A DNA stretch of 64,000 nucleotides from Pseudomonas sp. ANT_J12 (GTDB lineage: Bacteria; Pseudomonadota; Gammaproteobacteria; Pseudomonadales; Pseudomonadaceae): the NCBI RefSeq assembly GCF_008370045.1, contig NZ_VOBN01000013.1, positions 62,001 to 126,000 of the forward strand, written 5' to 3'. This document shows positions 8,333-16,800 of this stretch, in pieces. Positions within the stretch are counted from its first letter, which is position 1; every line of letters begins with the position of its first letter. The notes below the pieces were generated by a model, which saw nothing but the letters and a program-made list of their open reading frames with translations, was not told the DNA's origin and did not search any database. The translations under genes were made by a program, and so were the position numbers.

Positions 8333-8974
8333 ATGAACTCAGTAAGTAACTTAAAAGGCACAGCCACCGTTGTGGATAACACGGTGTTATGCAGTGCCCA
8401 GGGGCCGACAAAAGAGGAACGTGACTTTGCCAGGAACTGCTTTTTACTGGCACAGCGCGAAGCAGACCAACATTACAACGTGGAAAGAGAAACAGGGCGG
8501 TGGTTTGACCATTACGCCGACTTGATGTGGAAGCATGGCTGGTCGCTGGACAGCGATCACATTGAAGTGGTTAAACCCAGTTTTTCCGGAAACATACAAC
8601 AGATGTGGTCAAGTGCGGTTTCTAAACTGGTTTCCGGCCCTCAGATAGAAGAAGTTGAGCGGGTTATTGCACTGGTCGAACGAGATGCCCGATTGCTGAC
8701 GGCATTTTCCGACGTCAGTGGAAGAGCGGTCAGGTTTCAACTGATTCCCATGGGCTACAACCGTAACGGGGATCTGGACGTCGTGGTGTCGCACATCCGG
8801 CTGATAAAACTGACCATGAGCACGACCTATCTGTTCTGGCGCGTGCGCCAACACACCTCTCAGTTGGAAATCCGCGCCCGACGCCTTGTAATCAAGCGCC
8901 GGGTGGTCGAGGCCCGCAAAAAGAGCGTGGAAGACGCTGTTCGGAGTCTGCCTTTTACAGAGTACGAACTGTAA
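8333..8974 (+). CDS. Uncharacterised protein, paralogue of the two small toxin-locus proteins
   Basis: 213-residue protein I cannot place in a named family. It has no signal peptide or clear membrane segment. A segment DFARNCFLLAQREADQHY (31-48) followed by WFDHYADLMWKHGW (57-70) aligns with DAQNAFLFASLVANKKY...NYEMFREVMTSCGW in the 263-residue protein at 21741 and with DMLNSVLLAQLVANKEV...NWYDAYLQVLDDFW in the 233-residue protein at 22590. The C-terminus is basic and helical, and ends TEYEL, like the EDYEI end of the 21741 protein. The start is well supported by GAGGAAG just upstream, and a further AAGGAGG lies before that. It sits in the gap between the divergent cob operons, in AT-richer DNA, which suggests a later insertion. 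Confidence 0.75.
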   Translation: MNSVSNLKGTATVVDNTVLCSAQGPTKEERDFARNCFLLAQREADQHYNVERETGRWFDHYADLMWKHGWSLDSDHIEVVKPSFSGNIQQMWSSAVSKLVSGPQIEEVERVIALVERDARLLTAFSDVSGRAVRFQLIPMGYNRNGDLDVVVSHIRLIKLTMSTTYLFWRVRQHTSQLEIRARRLVIKRRVVEARKKSVEDAVRSLPFTEYEL

Positions 8975-9043
8975 GCCCGCCCGGCGGCGGATTTTTACCC
9001 TCGATCGGTCGGCAGGCATTTTCATGCGCTCGGGCAAAGCAGG

Positions 9044-9049
9044 CATAAT
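9044..9049 (+). promoter_or_regulatory. Candidate -10 element for cobG
   Basis: CATAAT about 54 bases upstream of the cobG ATG is the best -10 match in the gap after the orphan gene. The -35 (ttcatg at 9021) is weak, so a positive regulator or another start is possible. Confidence 0.3.
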
Positions 9050-9102
9050 GGCGACCTTTCGCCCATCACCGCGCAGCCAACCATCCCTTGAACGTCCGTC
9101 CG

Positions 9103-10407
9103 ATGTCCACCGCCTTACGCCCCTCGGCTTGCCCGGGGTTGTTGCGTATTGTCCAGGCGCTGGATGGCGGTATCTGCCGGATCAAGTTGAATGGCGGCTC
9201 GATCAGCGCAGCCCAGGCTGACGCCGTGGCCGATGCCGCCGAGCGTTACGCCGGCGGCGTGATCGAGGCGACCAACCGCGCCAACCTGCAGATTCGCGGG
9301 ATTGGCCGCGAAGAGACGGCATTGATCGATAGCCTGCTGGCCGCCGGGTTGGGGCCACGCACGGCGGCGGGCGACGATGTGCGCAACCTGATGCTCAGCC
9401 CGAGCGCCGGGATTGATCGGCAGATGCTGTTCGACACGCGCCCTTTGGCCGAGCAGATCCTCACCAGCCTGCAAAGCCATGAGCGTTTCCACGGGTTGAG
9501 CGCCAAGTTCGCCTTGCAACTCGATGGCGGCGAAGCCTTGGCGATGCTCGAACATCACCATGACCTGTGGCTGAGTGCCGTTGAACAGAATGGCGAGTGT
9601 CTGTTGGCGTTCGGCCTGGCCGGCTGCCCGACGGACGTAGCCCTGGGCGCGGTGCGGCTGGAACACGGTCATGCCTTGGTGATCGCGGTGCTGGAGCGGT
9701 TCCTCGACCTGGCGCGCCCCGAGCTGACCCGCCTGCGTCATCTGTTGGCCGAGTACCCGCTGGCCGGGTTTGTCGCGCAACTGGCCGAACGTGTGCCGCT
9801 GCTGTCCATCGCCAGTGTGCCGCGCACCGTTTCTGGCGTCCTGCACATCGGCGCGCATCCACAGCGCGAGGCCGGTCGCGTCTATATCGGCGCGGTGCCC
9901 ACGTTGGGCCGGCTCGATCCCGCCATGCTCCGTGGCGCGGCACAACTGGCTCGCGAGAAGGGCGACGGCACCCTACGTTTCACGCCATGGCAAAGCCTGC
10001 TGCTGCCCACTATCCACGAAGACGACGCCGCTGAAGTTATCCACAGCCTGGAAAACCTCGGCCTGCGCTGCTCGTCCGACGACGCCCTGACCCATGTGAT
10101 TGCCTGCACCGGTTCCGCCGGTTGCGGCAAAGGTGTGTCCGACACCAAAAGCGATGCCCTGCAACTGGCGGCGCTGCTGCAACGTCACGACCAGATCCTC
10201 AATGTGCACCTGTCCGGCTGCCCGCGTTCCTGCGCCGCCGCGCACGTTGCGCCGTTCACCTTGCTGGCGGTTTCTCCCGGTCACTACGACCTCTATTTTC
10301 GCGATGCAGCACAGCCCGGTTTCGGCGCGCTGCACGCACGCAACCTTACTATTGAAGCGGTCGCGACCTTGCTCGACGCCCGCTCACGGAGCCCCCTTGA
10401 TGCTTGA
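9103..10407 (+). CDS. cobG: Precorrin-3B synthase CobG
   Basis: Oxygen-dependent iron-sulfur monooxygenase that makes precorrin-3B from precorrin-3A, the step that marks the aerobic cobalamin pathway. The 434-residue protein is of the nitrite/sulfite reductase superfamily: two ferredoxin-like halves and a Cys cluster ACTGSAGCGKG (about residue 337) plus SGCPRSCAAAH (about 371) for the 4Fe-4S cluster. The ATG at 9103 (MSTALRPSAC) is preferred to a TTG five codons earlier. Its stop overlaps the cobH start by eight bases; cobG-cobH-cobI-cobJ are all coupled. Confidence 0.95.
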   Translation: MSTALRPSACPGLLRIVQALDGGICRIKLNGGSISAAQADAVADAAERYAGGVIEATNRANLQIRGIGREETALIDSLLAAGLGPRTAAGDDVRNLMLSPSAGIDRQMLFDTRPLAEQILTSLQSHERFHGLSAKFALQLDGGEALAMLEHHHDLWLSAVEQNGECLLAFGLAGCPTDVALGAVRLEHGHALVIAVLERFLDLARPELTRLRHLLAEYPLAGFVAQLAERVPLLSIASVPRTVSGVLHIGAHPQREAGRVYIGAVPTLGRLDPAMLRGAAQLAREKGDGTLRFTPWQSLLLPTIHEDDAAEVIHSLENLGLRCSSDDALTHVIACTGSAGCGKGVSDTKSDALQLAALLQRHDQILNVHLSGCPRSCAAAHVAPFTLLAVSPGHYDLYFRDAAQPGFGALHARNLTIEAVATLLDARSRSPLDA

Positions 10408-11026
10408 TTACATCCGCGACGGTCAGGAGATCTATCGCAACTCCTTCGCGATCATTCGTGCCGAGGCTAACCTCTCGCGCATCCCGGCCGACCTGGAAAA
10501 ACTCGCGGTGCGGGTGATCCACGCCTGCGGCATGGTCGACGCCATCGACGGTCTGCAATTCTCCGAAGGTGCCGGCAAGGCCGGGCGCGATGCCCTGGCC
10601 GCCGGCGCGCCGATTCTGTGCGACGCGCGGATGGTGTCCGAAGGCGTGACCCGCACGCGCCTGCCCGCCAATAATCAAGTGATCTGCACCCTGCGCGACG
10701 ACAGCGTGCCGGAGCTGGCCCGTGAGTTGGGCAACACCCGTTCCGCCGCCGCGCTGGAACTGTGGCGCCCGCACCTGGAAGGCAGCGTGGTGGTGATCGG
10801 CAACGCGCCGACCGCGTTGTTTTATTTGCTGGAAATGCTCGACGCCGGCGCCCCGAAACCAGCGCTGATCCTCGGCTTCCCGGTGGGCTTCGTCGGCGCC
10901 GCCGAATCGAAAGCCGCGCTGGCGGCGGACAGTCGCGGCGTGCCGTTCGTCATCATGCAAGGCCGGCTCGGCGGTAGCGCCATGGCCGCCGCCGCCGTCA
11001 ATGCGCTCGCCACGGAGATCGAATGA
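10400..11026 (+). CDS. cobH: Precorrin-8X methylmutase CobH
   Basis: Isomerase that moves the C11 methyl group of precorrin-8X to C12, giving hydrogenobyrinate. The 208-residue product has the family's active-site region RVIHACGMVD, with the expected catalytic His at position 41, and the closing motif GFPVGFVGAAESK. The start at 10400 (MLDYIRDGQE) overlaps the end of cobG; the frame is open further upstream, but that part is inside cobG. Length is normal. Confidence 0.96.
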   Translation: MLDYIRDGQEIYRNSFAIIRAEANLSRIPADLEKLAVRVIHACGMVDAIDGLQFSEGAGKAGRDALAAGAPILCDARMVSEGVTRTRLPANNQVICTLRDDSVPELARELGNTRSAAALELWRPHLEGSVVVIGNAPTALFYLLEMLDAGAPKPALILGFPVGFVGAAESKAALAADSRGVPFVIMQGRLGGSAMAAAAVNALATEIE

Positions 11027-11757
11027 TGCAGCAGCCTGGACGCTTGATCGGCCTGGGCGTGGGCCCCGGTGACCCGGAACTGATTACCGTCAAAGCCCTG
11101 CGCCTGCTGCGCGAATCGCCGGTGGTGGCGTACTTCGTCGCCAAGGGCAAGAAGGGCAATGCGTTCGGCATCATCGAAGCGCACCTTGTCGATGCACAAA
11201 ACCTGTTGCCGCTGGTGTACCCGGTGACCACCGAAGCGCTGCCGGCGCCGCTGTCCTATGAACAAGTGATCAGCGATTTCTACGACACCGCCGCCGAGCA
11301 GTTGGCGCAACATTTGGACGCCGGGCGCGACGTGGCGGTGATCTGCGAAGGCGATCCGTTCTTCTACGGTTCCTACATGTACCTGCACGATCGTTTGGCC
11401 GAGCGTTATGTGGCTGAAGTGGTGCCGGGTGTGTGCTCGATGCTTGGCGGTGCTTCGGTATTGGGCGCCCCGCTGGTGTATCGCAATCAGAGTTTGTCGG
11501 TGCTGTCCGGCGTGCTGCCCCATGACGAACTCAAGCGTCGTCTAGCGGATGCGGACGCGGCGGTGATCATGAAGCTGGGGCGCAACTTCCCCAAAGTGCG
11601 CCAGGTGCTTGAAGAACTCGGTCTGGCCGGGCGTGCGCTGTACGTCGAACGCGCGACCATGGCCAACCAGAAAATCGTGCCGCTGGATGCAGTCGAGCCG
11701 ATGTCCTCGCCCTACTTCTCGCTGATCATCGTCCCCGGCGAACGGTGGCAAGGGTGA
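11023..11757 (+). CDS. cobI: Precorrin-2 C20-methyltransferase CobI
   Basis: SAM-dependent methyltransferase that acts on C20 of precorrin-2, the entry to the corrin branch. The 244-residue tetrapyrrole-methylase fold protein shows the N-terminal motif GLGVGPGDPELITVKALRLL and the mid-chain CEGDPFFYGSYMYL motif (about residue 108). It overlaps cobH by four bases (ATGA) and the next gene by one base (TGATG), so it is part of one translationally coupled operon. Confidence 0.96.
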   Translation: MMQQPGRLIGLGVGPGDPELITVKALRLLRESPVVAYFVAKGKKGNAFGIIEAHLVDAQNLLPLVYPVTTEALPAPLSYEQVISDFYDTAAEQLAQHLDAGRDVAVICEGDPFFYGSYMYLHDRLAERYVAEVVPGVCSMLGGASVLGAPLVYRNQSLSVLSGVLPHDELKRRLADADAAVIMKLGRNFPKVRQVLEELGLAGRALYVERATMANQKIVPLDAVEPMSSPYFSLIIVPGERWQG

Positions 11758-13454
11758 TGGGCCGTCCTGCTCCGGCCATTGTCATCCTCGGCAATGGCAG
11801 CCTCGCCACGGCGCGGCGGATTCAGCAGCGCTACCCGGACGCTTTGATTCACGGACTGGCCGGGCGGGTTGAAGGCGCCGACCGCGACTATCAGGAATTT
11901 GGCGCGACCCTGCGCGAACTCTATCAGCAAGACACGCCGATCATCGCCCTGTGCGCCGCCGGCATTGTCATCCGCACCCTGGCGCCGTTGCTCCTGGAAA
12001 AAGGCGCCGAACCGCCAGTGCTCGCGGTGGCCGAAGACGGCAGCGCCGTGGTGCCGCTGCTCGGTGGCCTGGGAGGGGTGAATGTCTTGGCGCGGGAAAT
12101 CGCCGCCGCGTTGGACGTCGCCGCCGCGATCACCACCAGCGGTGAATTGCGCTTCGGCACCTGCCTGCTCAACCCGCCCGCTGGTTATGCCTTGGGCGAT
12201 CTGGAGCTGGGCAAGCGCTTCGTTTCGGATTTGCTCGCGGGTGAATCGGTGCGCATTGAAGGCCCGGCGCCGTGGCTGGCCGCGGCGCAGTTGCCGGAGG
12301 ATCAGCAGGCGCGATTGGCGATTCATGTCGGGCATGCCGAGCGTAAGCCGAGTGCCAATGAACTGCTGATCTATCCGCGCAACGTGCTGGTGGCGTTGAC
12401 GGCGGGGACGGCTGAAACCCTTCGAGCGGCATTGCATGACGCGAATATTGCGCTGCAATCGTTGGCCTGTTTGTTGGCCGATGAACGCGAGATGGCCAAC
12501 CCGGCCCTGCGCGAAGCGGCGCTGGAATTGGGTGTGCCGCTGCGATTCAGTGCCCGGCCCGGCAGCGTGCTTGAGCTGGCCCGCAGTGCAGTGCCGTCGC
12601 TGCTGACGTCGATTGAAATCAATGACTCGATGGCCATCGCCGTCGCCGCCGAACCCCTCGACCCACTGCTGCTCGGCCGCCCGCGTGGTCGTCTCGCCGT
12701 GATCGGCCTCGGCCCCGGCGCCGCCGAATTGATGGTGCCGGCGGTCAAGGCCGAACTGGCCCGGGCCCATGACATCCTGGGTTACGAAACCTACGTGCGC
12801 ATGGCCGGGCCGTTCCGCGCCGATCAAGTGATGCACTGCACCGACAACCGCGAAGAGATGCAGCGTGCTCGCCACGCCTTCGAACTCGCGGCCCAGGGGC
12901 GTTCGGTGGTGGTGGTGTCGTCGGGTGATCCGGGCGTGTTCGCCATGGCTGCGGCGGTGCTCGAAGCCTTGCACGAATCCAGCGATGCCAACTGGCACAA
13001 CGTCGATCTGGAAATCCTGCCCGGCGTTTCCGCGTCCCTGGCCACCGCCGCTCAGGCGGGTGCGCCACTGGGCCATGACTTCTGCGTGATGTCGCTGTCG
13101 GACAACCTCAAGCCGTGGGCGATCATCGAGAAACGACTGGATCTGGCCTCCCAGGCCGACCTGGCCCTGGCCTTCTACAACCCGATCTCCCGCTCACGTC
13201 CGTGGCAGCTGGGCCGTGCGCTGGAGATCGTCGCGCAGCACCGCACCGCCGAAACACCGGTGGTGCTGGGGCGTGACATTGGCCGGCCGGGGCAGACATT
13301 GCGTGTCACCACGCTTGGCCAATTGACCCCGGACCAAGTGGACATGCGCACGATGGTGTTGATCGGTTCGTCCACCACCTGCGTGTTCCCTCGCGCCGAG
13401 GGTGGTGCGTGGGTCTATACGCCGCGCTGGTACGGCGACAAGCCGACCTCTTGA
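11757..13454 (+). CDS. cobJ: CbiG-CobJ fusion: precorrin-3B C17-methyltransferase
   Basis: Fusion of a CbiG-like domain (about residues 1-305) and a CobJ C17-methyltransferase domain (about 308-565). The CobJ part starts with RLAVIGLGPGAAELMVPAV and has SSGDPGVFAMA and the FYNPISRSRPW motif. CobJ makes precorrin-4 by C17 methylation and ring contraction; CbiG opens a lactone in the anaerobic route, and in fusions its role is less certain. The ATG at 11757 overlaps the cobI stop (TGATG); a GTG 12 bases earlier is also in frame. It is the last gene of the operon and is followed by a strong terminator. Confidence 0.94.
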   Translation: MGRPAPAIVILGNGSLATARRIQQRYPDALIHGLAGRVEGADRDYQEFGATLRELYQQDTPIIALCAAGIVIRTLAPLLLEKGAEPPVLAVAEDGSAVVPLLGGLGGVNVLAREIAAALDVAAAITTSGELRFGTCLLNPPAGYALGDLELGKRFVSDLLAGESVRIEGPAPWLAAAQLPEDQQARLAIHVGHAERKPSANELLIYPRNVLVALTAGTAETLRAALHDANIALQSLACLLADEREMANPALREAALELGVPLRFSARPGSVLELARSAVPSLLTSIEINDSMAIAVAAEPLDPLLLGRPRGRLAVIGLGPGAAELMVPAVKAELARAHDILGYETYVRMAGPFRADQVMHCTDNREEMQRARHAFELAAQGRSVVVVSSGDPGVFAMAAAVLEALHESSDANWHNVDLEILPGVSASLATAAQAGAPLGHDFCVMSLSDNLKPWAIIEKRLDLASQADLALAFYNPISRSRPWQLGRALEIVAQHRTAETPVVLGRDIGRPGQTLRVTTLGQLTPDQVDMRTMVLIGSSTTCVFPRAEGGAWVYTPRWYGDKPTS

Positions 13455-13460
13455 TACACG

Positions 13461-13487
13461 ACGCCTCCACTCGGAGGCGTTTTTTTT
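13461..13487 (+). terminator. Rho-independent terminator after cobJ
   Basis: Stem acgcctcc / ggaggcgt with a four-base loop, followed by seven T, seven bases after the cobJ stop. Confidence 0.9.
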
Positions 13488-13831
13488 GTTCATTTATTAG
13501 TTGGCGCGATGTGATGTCGGGCTGGTTTTTGTGTGCCTGGCACTAAGTTTCAAGTTGTGTAGACATTAAATGAATTGTTTGTGGTTTGAAAAGTTCTATG
13601 CGAACTATTAGTTTTGTTCCGTGCAGTGTGTTTGTGGTTATTAATTTTAATACTTTTCAGATGATTTCAATTGTGACTTGTTACTCCAGTTGCAAGTGGC
13701 GGTGTGTGCTTGTCTGATGGATCGTATTTAATAACTGCCAAGAAAAATCAATGCGAAGTTGAATGTCGAGGGATGAACATTTTTCGACGTGCCCACGCGT
13801 GTCCCATTTTTTATTCAATGGATAAGTTGTC
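13488..13831. other. AT-rich leader upstream of the TcdB-like toxin gene
   Basis: About 340 bases without a plausible gene, clearly richer in A+T than the flanking cob and toxin genes. It holds runs such as ggttattaattttaatactt and tatttaataac. No convincing -35/-10 pair was found. It probably carries the toxin promoter and could be a target for MvaT-type silencing; both are inferences. Confidence 0.5.
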
Positions 13832-16800
13832 ATGGAAGAACGTAATTTGAATGCGCTGGCCCTGCCGGCCTGGATCGATATGGCTGAAGTCAGGTCGATA
13901 CTGGCCGAAGCTGTTTCGATGCCCGAATTCAGTCACTTGGAACGGTATTTTCAGGCCTCCATTAGCGCCATGGATGTGTCCGAAGAACTCACGGCGGTCA
14001 AGCTGTTCGAAGACACCCTGACGTCGCTGATCAAGCAACTCGAGACACCGACGACCGGGGAGCAGACCAGGCTGATTGCCACGGTCAGGGAATACGCGGT
14101 GCGCTGCGAAAACACCGTCACCATGTTGGTCGGTACGCAACCGGAAGTGCCGAAGGTCATGCACTTTGTCTGGGTCGGTGGCAGCGAGTTCGGCGCCATT
14201 CAACGGGATTACATGAACATCTGGCGCCAGGTGATGGTGCCCGAGGGGCATCGGTTCAACCTGTGGTACGACAGCGATGCATTGCTGGCCTTTGAGATGA
14301 ATCGGGTCATCCATGAGAGCGCCAGGGTGCATGCCATGGAGGCGGGCGGCGCTACGGTAACGAAGCCGGCTGAACTGGCGGGGATGATCGAAGATCGGGC
14401 GCGGGTGCTCAAGTGGCAAATGGCTGAGCATCTCGCCCAGCCGCAATGGGCCGGCAAGGCCGATGAAGCGCGGATCGATTTGATGGTCAGGGCTTATGGC
14501 AAAGACAAGGATGTGCTCACGGCCTTCCGGCAAAAGTGCCTGGACAGTCACTTGGCCATGGTTGATGACAACACCCGCCTGCGCGATGTTCGCGATACGT
14601 TCCAGTCGCACTTTCTCTGGGATGTTTATCAGCGTGAAGTGGCGATGCGTGGCAATTTTGCAGCGGCCAGTGATGTGGTGCGCCTGCTGGCGGTGGATAT
14701 TGAAGGTGGACGCTACAGCGACCTGGATTACTTGCCGGGGCTGATCAAGCCGATCGGCGGTGTCGATATCAGCAAGTTTAGCGATGGGGCAGCAATAGGC
14801 GTGTTGCAACTTCTGCTCAATCACAATGCGCTGCTGTTGCCGGGGCGCGATGTTAAACGCTACGAGGATCGAACCGGGAGCATCCCGGTGGAGCATCAAG
14901 AGGCACTGCGCAAGTTTGCCGAAAGTAAGCCCTCGGTTCATGACATTTTTGTCTTACCCAAAGACAATCGAGTCGCCGTGGACGGCATGCGCCTGGCGCG
15001 TGCCACGTTCGGTGATATGAATTCGCACATCATCGCCCACCCAAAGAGCGGAGCTGTGCAGCACACGCTGCAATTGATCCGTTTCCACTACGACTGCTTG
15101 CTTGAAGTCGAGCGAAGGCTGTTAGCTCTGGGAACTGATTTTGGAGATGCCCGGGTAGCGTCTGATCTTATTGTTGATGTCGTGCGCGATCGCTATGCAC
15201 AACGTTCATTCCAGTCTAGTGATCCCAGTACCGTAATCAAAAATGCGACGGATGGAATCAGCGCTTATTACCGGGATGGAATACGGCCGGAAGCTCGTGG
15301 AACCGTTGCGATGACTGGCCCTGGTGCGACGGTACTCGGTCTTGCAGAATTTGGCGAAATGCACCTTTCGCCTAGCGGGGCTGCAACCATCAGGGTGGAC
15401 ATGCAACTGAAGGAAGGTTTCAACGATCTGACCGAAGAAGACAAAATTTCTGGTTGGTCAGTCAACGACAATCCACAGGAATGGCTGCAACAAGAACAGG
15501 AAAAATGGACCGCCGGCCGCTACAAAACCCGTTACGCCGGTGACCTTGCCGAGTTGCTCAAAGGCCAGGCCCTGACCTTCGAAAAAGGCTGGCCGGTGAT
15601 CGAGGGGCGTCCGGTCCTGGATACCCCGTTATTACAACGCTGGGTCGATGAATCGGGTGAAGCATTCGTCCGCGCCATGACCGATAAATTGTCCGGCGAG
15701 GTTCGCCTACAAGGGCGGCTGCGTGTCAGTTTCGAAGAGCGCCAGCGGATCCGCGCACAAGCGCCGGTCGAACTGCCGTCGTCAATTGGTGCTCAGCCGC
15801 TGGGCAACTTTAACGAACTGTTCGCCCGTATCGCCCATGGTTCACTGCCGCTGAACCAACTGAGCCCGGTGCACCGGGTGTATCTCGGCGGTTTGTTCGG
15901 CGCCCAAACCCTGGATGATGCGGGGTTTGCCGACACCTGGCAGCGCAGCCGCGAGCTGGCACAGAACACCGTCGAGCGCGGTCTTGCGCAGCGCTACCTC
16001 GCGATTGAGCAAGCGTTGCTCAGCCAGAACAGTCCCGCTTTTGCCGCTGGTTTCGCCGAAGGACAAGCGCGTTTCGAAGTCTCGGCGCAAAACGCCAAAA
16101 CCCTCAAGGCTCTGGCCTTTACCCAACCGTTGAGTGTGCGCGCGTGGGGCGAGCACATCGCTCGGATCCGCCTGCAAACCGAACACGAATTACGCATCCA
16201 GGTTCTGGACCGCAGTGCTTCCGTGCTGGAACGTTTTGTCGCGGCGGGCGCGTCGTCCGCCAAGATGATGCCGCAGGGGCTTTTGATTCGCGCAGAAGGC
16301 GACCCCGGCCGGCACTGCTATCCGCTGGTGCTGACCCTGGCGGCGGCGCTGTCGAAGGACGCGTCGGCAGTAGACGCAATGATCGCTCGCGTGGCCAACG
16401 CGAACCTGGACCCGAATGCCAACGATAGCCACGTGTTTCTGCGCACCCTGGATGAGTTGCGGACGGTGGCGATGGTCGAGACCGGTACGCCGGCCGGTCA
16501 GTTGCGGCTGGACCAGCTTCTGCGAACGCTGGAAGACAGTGCCAGCACCCGCACATTGATGGTCAATACCGACAACCACTCGATGCTGATCGCCAAAGTG
16601 GTCGACGGAGCATCAAGCAGCTACCGGTTCTATGACCCGAACTTTGGCATCTTTGGTTTTACAGAGGCTCAAGCTCTGCGCCGCGGCCTCCAGCAGTTTC
16701 TCGGCGATCCGGGCATCAGTGGCCTGTACGGCATCAGCCCGTCGGTGGATGCGACCTACCATGTGCTCGATCTCAATGGCTCGCGAATCGCCGAGAGGTC

